A stretch of DNA of 64,000 bases from Sphingomonas lacusdianchii. GTDB taxonomy: Bacteria > Pseudomonadota > Alphaproteobacteria > Sphingomonadales > Sphingomonadaceae. Both the position numbers and the translations under genes were made by a program. How positions within the stretch are numbered: position 1 is the first letter of the stretch; every line of letters begins with the position of its first letter. The stretch is from contig NZ_JAKRET010000002.1 in NCBI RefSeq assembly GCF_022664395.1, forward strand, positions 124,001-188,000, given 5' to 3'. Under the pieces are notes generated by a model. It was not told the DNA's origin. It made no database searches and saw only the letters and a program-made list of their open reading frames with translations. Below are positions 45,420-54,600 of the stretch, in pieces.

Positions 45420-46661
45420 ATGCGAGTCCTCCATATCCTCGATCATGGTCTGCCGCTGCACAGTGGGTACAGCTTCCGCACCCGCGCGATCCTGACTGCG
45501 CAGATGGCGCGCGGCTGGAGCGTCGCGGCGGTCACCGGCGCGCGGCAGGGGACGAGCCACATCGCAGGCGAGACGATCGACGGCATCGACTTCCATCGCA
45601 CCGTGCCGCCGCGCAGCCTGCCCGCACCCCTGGGCGAACTCGCCGAAATCCGCGCTTTCGCCGCGCGCATCGACGACGTGGTCGCGCAATTCCGCCCCGA
45701 TATCCTCCACGCCCATTCGCCGGTGCTCGATGCGATCGCCGCACTGAAGGTCGCCCGCAAGCGCGCCTTGCCGTTGGTCTATGAGATCCGCGCCTTTTGG
45801 GAGGACGCCGCCGTCGGCAACGGCACCGGCACCGAAGGCTCGCTCCGCTACCGCGCGACTCGCGCGCTCGAAAGCTGGGCGGTGCGTCGCACCGATGGCG
45901 TCGCCGTCATCTGTGAGGGCTTGCGCCGCGACTTGATCGCGCGCGGCATCGATCCCGCCAAGATCATGGTCTCGCCCAACGGCGTCGACCTGACGCTGTT
46001 CGGCGATCCGCCCGCGCCCGACGCGGCGCTCGCCGCCGAACTCGATCTGACGGGCCGGGAAGTGCTCGGCTATCTCGGCAGCTTCTATGACTATGAGGGG
46101 CTCGACACGCTGATCGCGGCGATGCCCGCGCTGGTCGCCGCGCGGCCGAACGTTCGCCTGCTGCTGGTCGGCGGCGGCCCGATGGAATCGGAGCTGCGCG
46201 CCCAGGCCGAGGCGTCCAGCGCGGCCCGTGCGATCCGCTTCATCGGCCGCGTGCCGCATCACGAAGTCGAACGCTACTATGGACTCGTCGATCTACTCGT
46301 ATATCCCCGTAAGGCGATGCGCCTGACCGATCTTGTCACCCCGCTCAAACCGCTCGAGGCGATGGCGCAGCGCCGGCTGGTCGTCGCGTCGGACGTCGGC
46401 GGTCACCGGGAGCTGATCCGCGACGGCGACACCGGCACGCTGTTCGCCCCCGACGATCCCGCCGCGCTGGCGACCAGCGTCGCAGCCTTGCTCGCCGACC
46501 GGTCGGGGTGGGAAGCGATGCGCGACCGCGCACGCGCCTTCGTCGAATCGGAACGCAACTGGGCGGCAAACGTCGCGCGCTATCAACCGCTCTATCAGCG
46601 GCTGATCGGTCGTAACGCACCTGCAACCACTGCGCCCGCCGGGCCGTTGGTCGACGCATGA
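45420..46661 (+). CDS. XrtA (exosortase A)-system-type glycosyltransferase, GT4
   Basis: A 413-residue glycosyltransferase of GT4 type. The start MRVLHILDHGLPLHSGYSFR is the hallmark of the exosortase A-associated family (TIGR04063 type), and the donor-binding region VYPRKAMRLTDLVTPLKPLE closes with EAMAQRRLVVASDVGGHREL. Its action is to add a sugar to an exopolysaccharide or protein-linked glycan at the membrane. No exosortase, PEP-CTERM substrate or other polysaccharide gene lies near. An ATGA junction couples it to the next gene. Confidence 0.92.
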   Translation: MRVLHILDHGLPLHSGYSFRTRAILTAQMARGWSVAAVTGARQGTSHIAGETIDGIDFHRTVPPRSLPAPLGELAEIRAFAARIDDVVAQFRPDILHAHSPVLDAIAALKVARKRALPLVYEIRAFWEDAAVGNGTGTEGSLRYRATRALESWAVRRTDGVAVICEGLRRDLIARGIDPAKIMVSPNGVDLTLFGDPPAPDAALAAELDLTGREVLGYLGSFYDYEGLDTLIAAMPALVAARPNVRLLLVGGGPMESELRAQAEASSAARAIRFIGRVPHHEVERYYGLVDLLVYPRKAMRLTDLVTPLKPLEAMAQRRLVVASDVGGHRELIRDGDTGTLFAPDDPAALATSVAALLADRSGWEAMRDRARAFVESERNWAANVARYQPLYQRLIGRNAPATTAPAGPLVDA

Positions 46662-47668
46662 AGCGCTCGCAGGTCCCGATCGTCGCGATCTTCACCGCGC
46701 TGACGGTGGCGCTCGTCATCGCGCTGCTGCCGGTGTGGCGGATCGAGGCTGCGGTCGAGGCCAGCGGCCTGCCGGCGCTGCTCCCCGCCGCCGCGCCGCC
46801 GCTGGGCATGACCGCGCGCGTCACGCTGATGCTCGCCGCCGCGACGCTGATCGCCGGGCCGCTGTGGATCGGGCTATGGCTGCTGCTGCCCGCCAAGCGC
46901 CGCCGCCGCGCCGCCGGTGCCGAACCCAGTGTCCGCCGTGCCGACGCCCATCCTGACGCCCCGCCACGCCCGCCGGTCCGTGCCGCGCGCGACCTCGGCA
47001 AGCCGTTCCTCGACCCGCTCGATCCGGTCGAGACCGAAATGGACCTGCCGCGCGACCTGAACGTGCCGATGGCGATCTTCGACCCTGCCGCCGTGCCCCC
47101 GGTTCCCGCCGCCCCGGCACAGGCGGTGCGGCCGCTCTTCCGCCCGACGCCCGCGCCTGTCGACGAACCGACCGTCGCACCCGACGCCTTCTTTGCGCCC
47201 CCCGAACAGGAGGCGCCCGTGCCGCCGACGCCCGTCGAACCGCCGCATACCGAAGAGCCGCTCGCCGAAGCGCTGCCCGCCGAAGCGCCGACGCAGGAAG
47301 ATGCCGCGCCGCTGTTCGCGCCGGAGCCGCCGGTGGTGCTGGAACCTGTCGCTACGTCCGAGCCGGGCGAGGTTGCGCCGTTTGTGACCGAAGTGCCCGT
47401 CGAACCCGAATGGGTGGACGTCACTCCGTCGCCCGCCGCCGAATCGCCGGTCGCGGAAGCACCAGCGGCCCAACCCGATATCGCGCCCGCCGAACCGGCG
47501 ATCGAACCGGCACCCTTGCCCAGCCTCGACGCGCTGCTCGACCGCCTCGACGAAGGGCTGCAACGTCGCCGGACCGCCGAAATCGAACGCCACGAAGCCG
47601 CGAAGGCCCAATCCACCGGCCTCGCCTCCGCGCTGGGCGCCCTGCGCCGCATGGCCGGCGGCGAGTAA
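46658..47668 (+). CDS. Pro/Ala/Glu-rich membrane-anchored protein
   Basis: A 336-residue protein with two N-terminal membrane segments (about residues 7-25, VPIVAIFTALTVALVIALLP; 52-78, ARVTLMLAAATLIAGPLWIG) followed by a basic stretch (KRRRRAAGAEP) and a long, low-complexity tail rich in Pro, Ala, Glu and Val. The C-terminus has a short helix with LDRLDEGLQRRRTAEIERHE. It overlaps the glycosyltransferase stop by four bases. No domain is recognised. A scaffold or polymer-export accessory role is a guess. Confidence 0.75.
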   Translation: MKRSQVPIVAIFTALTVALVIALLPVWRIEAAVEASGLPALLPAAAPPLGMTARVTLMLAAATLIAGPLWIGLWLLLPAKRRRRAAGAEPSVRRADAHPDAPPRPPVRAARDLGKPFLDPLDPVETEMDLPRDLNVPMAIFDPAAVPPVPAAPAQAVRPLFRPTPAPVDEPTVAPDAFFAPPEQEAPVPPTPVEPPHTEEPLAEALPAEAPTQEDAAPLFAPEPPVVLEPVATSEPGEVAPFVTEVPVEPEWVDVTPSPAAESPVAEAPAAQPDIAPAEPAIEPAPLPSLDALLDRLDEGLQRRRTAEIERHEAAKAQSTGLASALGALRRMAGGE

Positions 47669-47675
47669 CCCAATA

Positions 47676-47700
47676 CCCTCTCCCCGGACAGGGGAGAGGG
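47676..47700. terminator. Perfect hairpin between convergent genes
   Basis: CCCTCTCCCC-GGACA-GGGGAGAGGG forms a perfect 10-bp stem seven bases after the Pro-rich gene. The longer surrounding palindromic sequence reaches 47787 (AGCGAGCC...GGCTCGCG, CGCTCGCTCAAGCGAGCG). It may serve both converging genes. Confidence 0.55.
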
Positions 47701-47787
47701 ATACCGAAGCTTGCCAGCCTGCTGGCTAGCGCAGCTTGGGAGAGGGGTGAGCGAGCCAACGGCTCGCGCGCTCGCTCAAGCGAGCGC

Positions 47788-48087
47788 TCACCGCTCCTCG
47801 ACGGTCAGCACCTCCACCACCACCGCATCCCCCGTCCGCGCCACCACCGCGACATCCGCGACCAGATGCCCGCGTAGCGGCAGGTTCGCCTCGGCCAACC
47901 CGACCACCCAGGCATCGAACGCCACGCCCGTTCCGCTCAGCGTCAGCCGATGCCGCGCCCCGACAAAGGTCGCGCTGGCCCAGCGGGTCCAGTCCGCCTC
48001 GCCGACCGTGACCACGACCCCCGCCGCCTCGGCCGCGATCCGCAACCGCCGTTCGAGCAGCGTCGCCGCATCGGGACCCCGGCTCAA
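47788..48087 (-). CDS. Unassigned 99-aa protein, TTG start
   Basis: A 99-residue ORF whose TTG start overlaps the TGA of the preceding 61-aa gene (TTGA). The protein begins with a Leu codon read as Met: SRGPDAATLLERRLRIAAEA. It ends AVVARTGDAVVVEVLTVEER. No known domain; composition suggests one compact alpha/beta domain. A longer frame starts at 48273 but runs through the 61-aa gene in another frame. Confidence is moderate. Confidence 0.6.
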   Translation of the reverse strand: MSRGPDAATLLERRLRIAAEAAGVVVTVGEADWTRWASATFVGARHRLTLSGTGVAFDAWVVGLAEANLPLRGHLVADVAVVARTGDAVVVEVLTVEER

Positions 48088-48269
48088 TGCCGACGCTCCT
48101 GCGCGTCGATATAGGCTTCGATCTTCGCGATCAGCGGCGGGCGTGGCTGCCGCCCGTTGCGCAGGTCGCCGACCAGTCGCGGATCGCCCGCCGCCCGCCG
48201 CCCGAACAGCGTTTCCGGCGTGCCCGTAGCCTGCAGATGCTGGCTGATCCGTTGCAAAATCGTATGCAT
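48084..48269 (-). CDS. Small 61-aa HTH-like protein
   Basis: A 61-residue protein, MHTILQRISQHLQATGTPET followed by LFGRRAAGDPRLVGDLRNGR and LIAKIEAYIDAQERRH. The layout of the central helices (TLFGRRAAGDPRLVGDL) resembles a minimal XRE-like DNA-binding unit. It is divergent from the S24 repressor gene, and the 99-aa gene overlaps its stop. Function unknown; it may be a partner or target of the repressor. Confidence 0.7.
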   Translation of the reverse strand: MHTILQRISQHLQATGTPETLFGRRAAGDPRLVGDLRNGRQPRPPLIAKIEAYIDAQERRH

Positions 48270-48337
48270 TCATACCTCCCGTCTGCCCCTTCGACTCGAT
48301 ATGTGTTCATGATCTGTTCCTTGAAATCCAACTTGTC

Positions 48338-48360
48338 TAGGAAAAATCCTACGGCTAGGA
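48338..48360. promoter_or_regulatory. Three-half-site operator TAGGA-N4-TCCTA-N4-TAGGA
   Basis: TAGGA (48338-48342), TCCTA (48347-48351) and TAGGA (48356-48360) are spaced by four bases each. They lie between the divergent 61-aa gene and the S24 repressor. The third half-site contains the AGGA that serves as Shine-Dalgarno for the repressor, so binding could block its own translation initiation or transcription. Confidence 0.6.
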
Positions 48361-48367
48361 ATTGGCT

Positions 48368-48982
48368 ATGGAATCGAACGACATCCGTGCCGCGATCGCG
48401 CGCCTCGCCGGGGAACGGGGCGTCAGCCTCGCGGAGCTGTCCCGCGTGCTGGGGCGTAACCCCGCGTATCTTCAGCAATTTATCGAACGTGGTTCACCGC
48501 GGAAGCTGGCGGAGGCCGATCGGGCGACGCTCGCGCGCTATCTGGGCGTCGCCGAATCGGTGCTGGGCGGCCCGCCCGAAAACCCGCTGATCGCGATTCC
48601 CCGGATCGATGCCGCCGCCTCCGCCGGGCCGGGCGGACTCGTCGAGGATGATCTGGGCGACGGCGCGCTACGCATCGATGCCGCGCTGCTGCGGCAATTG
48701 CGGGTCCGCGCCGAAAACGTGTCGATGATTACCGTCGCGGGCGATTCGATGCAGCCGACACTGTCCGATGGCGACGCGATCCTCGTCGATCGCGGCGACC
48801 GGCGCGGCGTGTCGGGCGCCATCCATGTCGTGCGCCATGACGGCGTGCTGCTGGTCAAGCGTCTGGCCCGCACTCGCGACGGCGTCGAACTGCTCAGCGA
48901 CAATCCGGCCTATCCGCCGATTGCGGTGACCGGCCGGCCCGACATCATCGGCCGCGTCGTGTGGCTGTCGCGCTCGCTATAG
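48368..48982 (+). CDS. XRE/S24 LexA-like repressor
   Basis: A 204-residue protein. The N-terminal XRE-like domain (residues 5-60, LSRVLGRNPAYLQQFIERGS) precedes a linker with an Ala86-Gly87 bond (SAGPGG), the cleavage-site type of LexA. The S24 peptidase fold follows with catalytic Ser127 (GDSMQP) and Lys164 (LLVKRL). This suggests a self-cleaving repressor controlled by DNA damage. ATG 48368 is preferred to an in-frame TTG two codons upstream. The three-site operator upstream supports auto-regulation. Confidence 0.9.
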   Translation: MESNDIRAAIARLAGERGVSLAELSRVLGRNPAYLQQFIERGSPRKLAEADRATLARYLGVAESVLGGPPENPLIAIPRIDAAASAGPGGLVEDDLGDGALRIDAALLRQLRVRAENVSMITVAGDSMQPTLSDGDAILVDRGDRRGVSGAIHVVRHDGVLLVKRLARTRDGVELLSDNPAYPPIAVTGRPDIIGRVVWLSRSL

Positions 48983-49150
48983 CATTTCCTACAGGTCCGG
49001 CATTTGCGAAGGTCGCCGGGTTCCCTGCCATGTCCGAAACCGCCAAGCCGCCCGGTGTCACCTTATCCGTCGAAAGTAACGCTCAAGTCCTTATAAACGA
49101 ACCGGTCTGCCCGCCGCACGACCCTGACATCGTGTCACCTTCGCCAACTT

Positions 49151-49321
49151 TCAGCGGCGGTCGCGCTGCCAGATTATCACGGCAATTCCGATACCCAGCG
49201 CCAGCCCGACCAGAAACCCGATCGTCGCCTCACCGAACACCGCGCCGATGATGGCACCGCCTAGCGTGCCGAGCGCGATCGGCATCCCGCCGGCCTTGGG
49301 GCTTTGCGAAGGTCTATTCAT
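49151..49321 (-). CDS. Small 56-aa membrane protein
   Basis: A 56-residue protein with one long Gly/Ala/Ile-rich hydrophobic stretch, MPIALGTLGGAIIGAVFGEA then TIGFLVGLALGIGIAVIIWQ, and a basic end RDRR. It resembles small glycine-zipper membrane proteins. A weak AAAGGTCGGCA ribosome-binding site precedes the ATG. The surrounding gap (48983-49150, 49322-49489) shows no other gene. Unassigned. Confidence 0.7.
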   Translation of the reverse strand: MNRPSQSPKAGGMPIALGTLGGAIIGAVFGEATIGFLVGLALGIGIAVIIWQRDRR

Positions 49322-49489
49322 TGCCGACCTTTGCCACACGCGCCGCGCCCGCGCCACCGCGTGCCGTCCGTGCCGCTCCGGCACGCCTCGCCGTCCCGAA
49401 ACGGGATGGCGGTGACGGCGGTAAACATCGTCTCCCGCGGCTGACGCGGTCGGTACGGTTCCGGCACGAACCGTGATACAAGCGCGGCC

Positions 49490-49714
49490 ATGCTCGATTC
49501 GATCGCCCTTCCGCCCTATATTTCCGATGCATCCGATCTGGCGACGGCGCATGAGCTGATCTCCGATTTCGGCACGCGCGCCGCCGACGAAGCCGTTGCG
49601 CGGGCCGCCGATGCCCGCGACAACGATAATGTCATCCAGTTCTGCCGCTGGCGACAGGTCGCGCGCCTCGTCAATCTGCTTGCACGTCCGGGCGTTTGGG
49701 GCACGATTCACTAA
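49490..49714 (+). CDS. Conserved small sphingomonad protein (74 aa)
   Basis: A 74-residue protein MLDSIALPPYISDASDLATA with a helix-rich body and DNDNVIQFCRWRQVARLVNL near the C-terminus. The 'NVIQFCRWRQVxRLVNLL' type of segment recurs in many small alphaproteobacterial proteins of unknown function. It is read towards tamA, 45 bases away, and may be transcribed with it. Confidence 0.75.
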   Translation: MLDSIALPPYISDASDLATAHELISDFGTRAADEAVARAADARDNDNVIQFCRWRQVARLVNLLARPGVWGTIH

Positions 49715-49759
49715 GCTTGGCCCTTGGCGGGGGTGGTGCTGCTCCGCTAGGAGCTTCTC

Positions 49760-51679
49760 ATGTCGAGCTGCCGGCTTGCCGTGCTGTTGAGCGCCGGATG
49801 GCTCGCTTTCGCGGGCCCGGCGGCGTTCGCGCAGGAAACGCCGCTCGATCCCGATGCGCCGATGACCGACCTGCCCGATATCGGCGTGGCGTGGCCCGAC
49901 CTGTCGACCGCGCCCGCCGATCCCGACGCGACCGCCGGTCCGCAGCGTGCCGGCGGCGAATTCCGCTATAATTACCGCATCACCGGCATCGACGGCATCA
50001 ATACCGACCTGTTTCGTCAGCGGTTCAACGAACTCTCGACGCTCCGCGCCAATGAGGGCGACCCCGCCAACGCCGCGCAGATCGATCGCCGCGCGCGCGA
50101 GGACGCCCGCCTCCTCGACGAACTGCTTCGCAACGAAGGCTATTTCGACGCGCGTATCTCGACCAGCGTCCGCCCGGAAGGCGACAGGCTGATCGTCTAT
50201 CTCGAGGTCGAACCCGGCCAGCTCTACCGCTTCGCGCAGGTCCGCACGCCGGGCATCGCCGCCGCGGGTGACAAGGCACCGGAACTGCGCGACGCCTTCC
50301 CGATCAAACCCGAAACCCCGGTACAGGGCGACAGCGTCGTTGCCGCGCAGGACCGGCTGACGCAAACGATCGGCCGCGAAGGCTTTCCCTTTGCCAAGGT
50401 CGGCGAGCCGGAGATCACCGTCGACCACGCCACTCGCACCGCGACGCTCGACATTGCGGTCGCGCCCGGCGGCGAGCGCCGCTTCGGCCGGATCGTCACC
50501 GCGCCCAACCGCATCTTCGACGGCGACCATGCGCAGGACATTGCGCGGTTCAAGCCCGGCGAAACCTATGATTCGACGCTGGTCGACGATCTGCGCCGTG
50601 CCATCGTTCAGACCAGCCTCGTGTCGCAGGTCCGCCTGACCCCGGTCGAGGGGACGACGCCCGGCACCGTCGACCTGAACCTTGCCATGGAACCCGCCCC
50701 GCCGCGCACCATCGCCGGCGAAATCGGCTATGGTACCGGCGAAGGCGCGCGGGTCGAGGCGAGCTGGACGCATCGCAACCTGTTCCCGCCCGAAGGGGCG
50801 CTGACGCTGCGCGGCGTGCTCGGCACGCTCGAACAGGTCGCGGCGGTGACGTTCCGCCGCAACAATTTCCATGGCCGCGACCGGGTGCTGACGGCGCAGG
50901 TCGCCGCGACCCACCTGGTCCGCAACGCCTTCGAAGCGAACACCGTCTCGCTCTCGGCCGGGCTGGAGCGGCAGACGAATATCTTCTTTCAGAAGACCTG
51001 GACCTGGTCGCTCGGCGGCGAACTGGTCGCGACCGACGAACGCGACGTCATCGCCGCCACCGGCGAACCGCGCCGCCGCACCTATTTCATCGGTGCGCTC
51101 CCCAGCAGTCTGAATTATGACGGCTCGGACGACCTGCTGAATCCGACAAAGGGTTTCCGGCTGGGCGGGCGGATCAGCCCCGAATTGTCGCTGCAGGGGC
51201 AGGTGTTCGGCTATACCCGTGCCCAGATCGACGCCAGCATCTATCGCCCGGTCACCGGCCGCGTCGTGCTGGCCGGCCGTACCCGCATCGGTTCGATCCT
51301 CGGTGCCCCGCGCGATGCGGTGGCACCCTCGCGGCGTTTCTATGCCGGGGGCGGCGCGTCGGTGCGCGGCTATGGCTTTCAGGATATCGGTCCGCGTGAC
51401 CCCAACAACGATCCGATCGGCGGCCGCAGCCTCGCCGAATTCTCGCTGGAGGCGCGCGTTCGCGCCTTCGGCAATTTCGGGGTCGTGCCGTTCCTCGACG
51501 CGGGCAATATCTACACCTCGACGCTGCCGCGCTTCACCGGCATGCGTTTCGGCACCGGCATCGGCGTGCGCTATTACAGCAATTTCGGCCCGATCCGCGT
51601 CGATGTCGGCACCCCGATCAATCCGCAGCGCGGCGACCCGCGCGTCGCGGTCTATGTCTCGCTGGGGCAGGCCTTTTGA
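49760..51679 (+). CDS. tamA: TamA outer-membrane translocation component (BamA/Omp85 family)
   Basis: A 639-residue Omp85 protein. The signal peptide ends near MSSCRLAVLLSAGWLAFAGP-AAFAQE. POTRA domains occupy about residues 60-300, and the C-terminal beta-barrel carries the conserved RRFYAGGGASVRGYGFQDIG and GTGIGVRYYSNFGPIRVDVG. With TamB it inserts some autotransporters and related proteins into the outer membrane, and TamB-type proteins may carry phospholipid between membranes. Its stop overlaps the TTG start of tamB. Confidence 0.95.
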   Translation: MSSCRLAVLLSAGWLAFAGPAAFAQETPLDPDAPMTDLPDIGVAWPDLSTAPADPDATAGPQRAGGEFRYNYRITGIDGINTDLFRQRFNELSTLRANEGDPANAAQIDRRAREDARLLDELLRNEGYFDARISTSVRPEGDRLIVYLEVEPGQLYRFAQVRTPGIAAAGDKAPELRDAFPIKPETPVQGDSVVAAQDRLTQTIGREGFPFAKVGEPEITVDHATRTATLDIAVAPGGERRFGRIVTAPNRIFDGDHAQDIARFKPGETYDSTLVDDLRRAIVQTSLVSQVRLTPVEGTTPGTVDLNLAMEPAPPRTIAGEIGYGTGEGARVEASWTHRNLFPPEGALTLRGVLGTLEQVAAVTFRRNNFHGRDRVLTAQVAATHLVRNAFEANTVSLSAGLERQTNIFFQKTWTWSLGGELVATDERDVIAATGEPRRRTYFIGALPSSLNYDGSDDLLNPTKGFRLGGRISPELSLQGQVFGYTRAQIDASIYRPVTGRVVLAGRTRIGSILGAPRDAVAPSRRFYAGGGASVRGYGFQDIGPRDPNNDPIGGRSLAEFSLEARVRAFGNFGVVPFLDAGNIYTSTLPRFTGMRFGTGIGVRYYSNFGPIRVDVGTPINPQRGDPRVAVYVSLGQAF

Positions 51680-54600
51680 CCGAAGCGCCCGCCGACACCG
51701 CGCCCGGGCCGAAGCGCCGCATCGGCTGGGGCCGCCGTTTCGTGCAGCTGGTGGCGGCGATCGTCATCGCCATCGCCGGGCTGCTGGTCGTGATCGATAC
51801 CGGCCCCGGCCACCGGTTGATCGCCAACAAGATCGCGACGCTCAAACCCGCCAACGGCATGCGCTATCGCATCGGGCGTATCGATGGTTCGATCTATCGC
51901 AAGGCGCGGCTGATCGACGTGCGCATCTATGATCCCAAGGGGCTGGTACTGCGCGCGCCGGTCGCCGATCTCGACTGGCGGCCCTGGGAATTTTGGTCGA
52001 ACCGGCTGGCGATCACCAGCCTGACCATCCCCCGCGCGATCCTCGCCAAGCTCCCGCAGCCCAACCCGACCGGACGCAAGAGCCCGATCCTGCCGAGCTT
52101 CGACATCCGTATCGGCCGGCTGAGCGTCGAGCGGCTCGAACTGGCCAAGGCGGTGACCGGCACCGCCCGGGTCGGCCGCCTCGCCGGACAGGCCGATATC
52201 CGCTCGGGTCGCGCGCTGGTCGACCTCGCGCTCGACATCGCCAATAGCGACCGACTGCGCCTCCGCCTCGATGCCGAACCCGATCGCGACCGGTTCGATG
52301 TCGACCTGCGCGCGCGCGGCGTCGCCGACGGCCTGCTCGCGACCGCCAGCGGCATCCGCCGGCCCCTGTCGGTAGAGGTATCGGGCGACGGCCGTTGGGC
52401 GGCATGGGACGGGCGTGCGGTCGCCGATGCCGGCCGCGCCCGCCTGCTCGACCTGACGCTCGGCGTCCGCGCCGGCCGCTATACGCTCGGCGGCACGCTC
52501 GCCCCCTCGACGCTGTTGCAGGGCAAGCTGCAGCGCCTGACCGCCCCGCAGGTCCGCGTCACCGGCAGCGCGACCTTCGCCAACCGGCAGATCGACGGCG
52601 TCCTCGCGCTGCGCAGCCCGGCGCTGGCGCTGGAGGCCGACGGCATTGTTGATCTCGGCACCAGTGCGTTCCGCGACCTGCGCCTGCGTGCGCGCCTGCT
52701 GCGCCCGACCGCGCTGTTCCCCAACATGACCGGCCGCGATATCGAACTGCGCGCGATCCTCGACGGCGAATTCGCGACCGCGCGCTTTGACTATCGCCTG
52801 CGCGCCGCCCGACTCGCTTTCGACCAGACCGGTTTCGAGCAAGTCGTGGCCGCAGGGCAGGGGCGCTTTTCGAAGGCACCGGTGATCGTCCCGGTCCGGC
52901 TGGCGGCGGCGCGGGTTACCGGGGTAGGCGATGTCGCGGGCGGCATCCTGCGCAACCTGTCGGTCACGGGCAAGCTCGCGGTCGGCACGCGCACGCTGGT
53001 CGGCAACGACCTGATCGTCCGCTCGGACAAGCTCAACGGCCGGATCATGCTGACGCTCGACCTGACCACCGGCCGCTACGAGGTCGGGATCAGCGGCGCG
53101 CTGCAACGCTATCTGATCCCCGGCCTCGGGCTGGTCGATGTCCAGACCCGGCTGACCGCGGTGCCGATCCCCGGCGGCGGTACCCGCATCGTCGGGCGCG
53201 GACTGGCGCAGGTTCGCCGGCTCGACAACGGCTTCTTCCGTTCGCTGACGCAAGGGTTGCCGCGCATCGAAACCGGGCTGGAGCGCGGCAGGGACGGCAT
53301 TCTGTACCTGCGCGGCCTGCGCCTGACCTCGCCCGGCCTGACCCTCAGTGGCAACGGCTATCGCCGCCGCGACGGAACCTTCCATTTCGAAGGCAGCGGG
53401 CGGCAGGCGACCTATGGCCCGGTGCAACTGGTCCTCGACGGCAATATCTCCAAACCGACGCTCGACCTGCGTTTCGCATCGCCCAACGCCACGCTGGGTC
53501 TGGCCGACGTCATCGCCCATCTCGATCCCACGCCCGAGGGTTTCGCCTATCGCGCCGCCGGTGGATCGCGGCTGGGACCCTTCACCGCCAATGGCCGCAT
53601 CCTGTTGCCGAGCGGCGGCACCGCGCGCATCGCCGTCGACGAACTGGAGGTCAGCGGCACCCGCGCCAACGGCGCGATCGATATCGTCGAGGACGGCTTC
53701 CTCGGTCAGTTGAACGTCGATGGCGGCGGCATCGCCGGCACCATTGCCTTCCGTCCGCAGGGCAGCGACCAGCGCATCGATATCGCGCTCGACGCGACCC
53801 GCGCCCGGCTGGGCGCCGCCGGCATGGTCCGGCGCGGCCGGCTAGAGGCGGGCATCGTGCTGGCGGAGGGCGGCACGACCCTCGACGCGACCTTCACCGC
53901 GCAGGGCTTTCGCCGAGGGCAATTGTCGATCGCGCGGCTGGCCGGCAGCGCGAAGCTGGTCGACGGCGTCGGCGAGGTCCGCGCCGCCATCGCCGGATCG
54001 CGCGGCCGCGCCTTCTCGATCCAGAGCGTGACGCAGGTCGCCACCGACAGCTATACGATCTCCGCCGAGGGCACGCTCGACCGCCGCCCGCTCAAACTCG
54101 AAACCCCGGCGGTCCTGCGCCGCGAAGGGGAAGGCTGGCGCCTCGCCCCGACACGCTTCAGCCTCGCCGGCGGCACCGCCACGGTCGGCGGTGCGTTCGG
54201 TGCGACTGCCAGCGAACTGACCCTCGACGTCGCGCGCATGCCGCTGGCGGTGCTCGATATCGGCTATCCGGGGCTTGGCCTGGGCGGCACCGCATCGGGC
54301 AAGATCGCCTATGCGCTGACCGGCGATACGCCCAGCGGCCGGGTCGACATGATGATCCGGGGCCTCAGCCGGTCCGGGCTGGTGCTGTCGTCGACCCCGA
54401 TCGATGTCGGCATCGCCGCCGTGCTCGACGCCAATCGCGCGGGGGTGCGCGCGGTGATGGCCAGCGGCGGCAAGACGATCGGCCGCGCCCAGGCCCGGCT
54501 GGCGCCGCTGGGGCAGGGCGACCTCGCCACCCGCATCGCCAACGCGCCGCTGATCGCCCAGCTTCGCTATGGCGGCCCCGCCGATACGCTGTGGCGGCTG

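Noticed and set aside
48961..49251. 96-aa + strand ORF after the S24 repressor
   Set aside because: Starts inside the repressor 3' end in another frame, overlaps the 56-aa membrane gene on the opposite strand, and lacks any motif.
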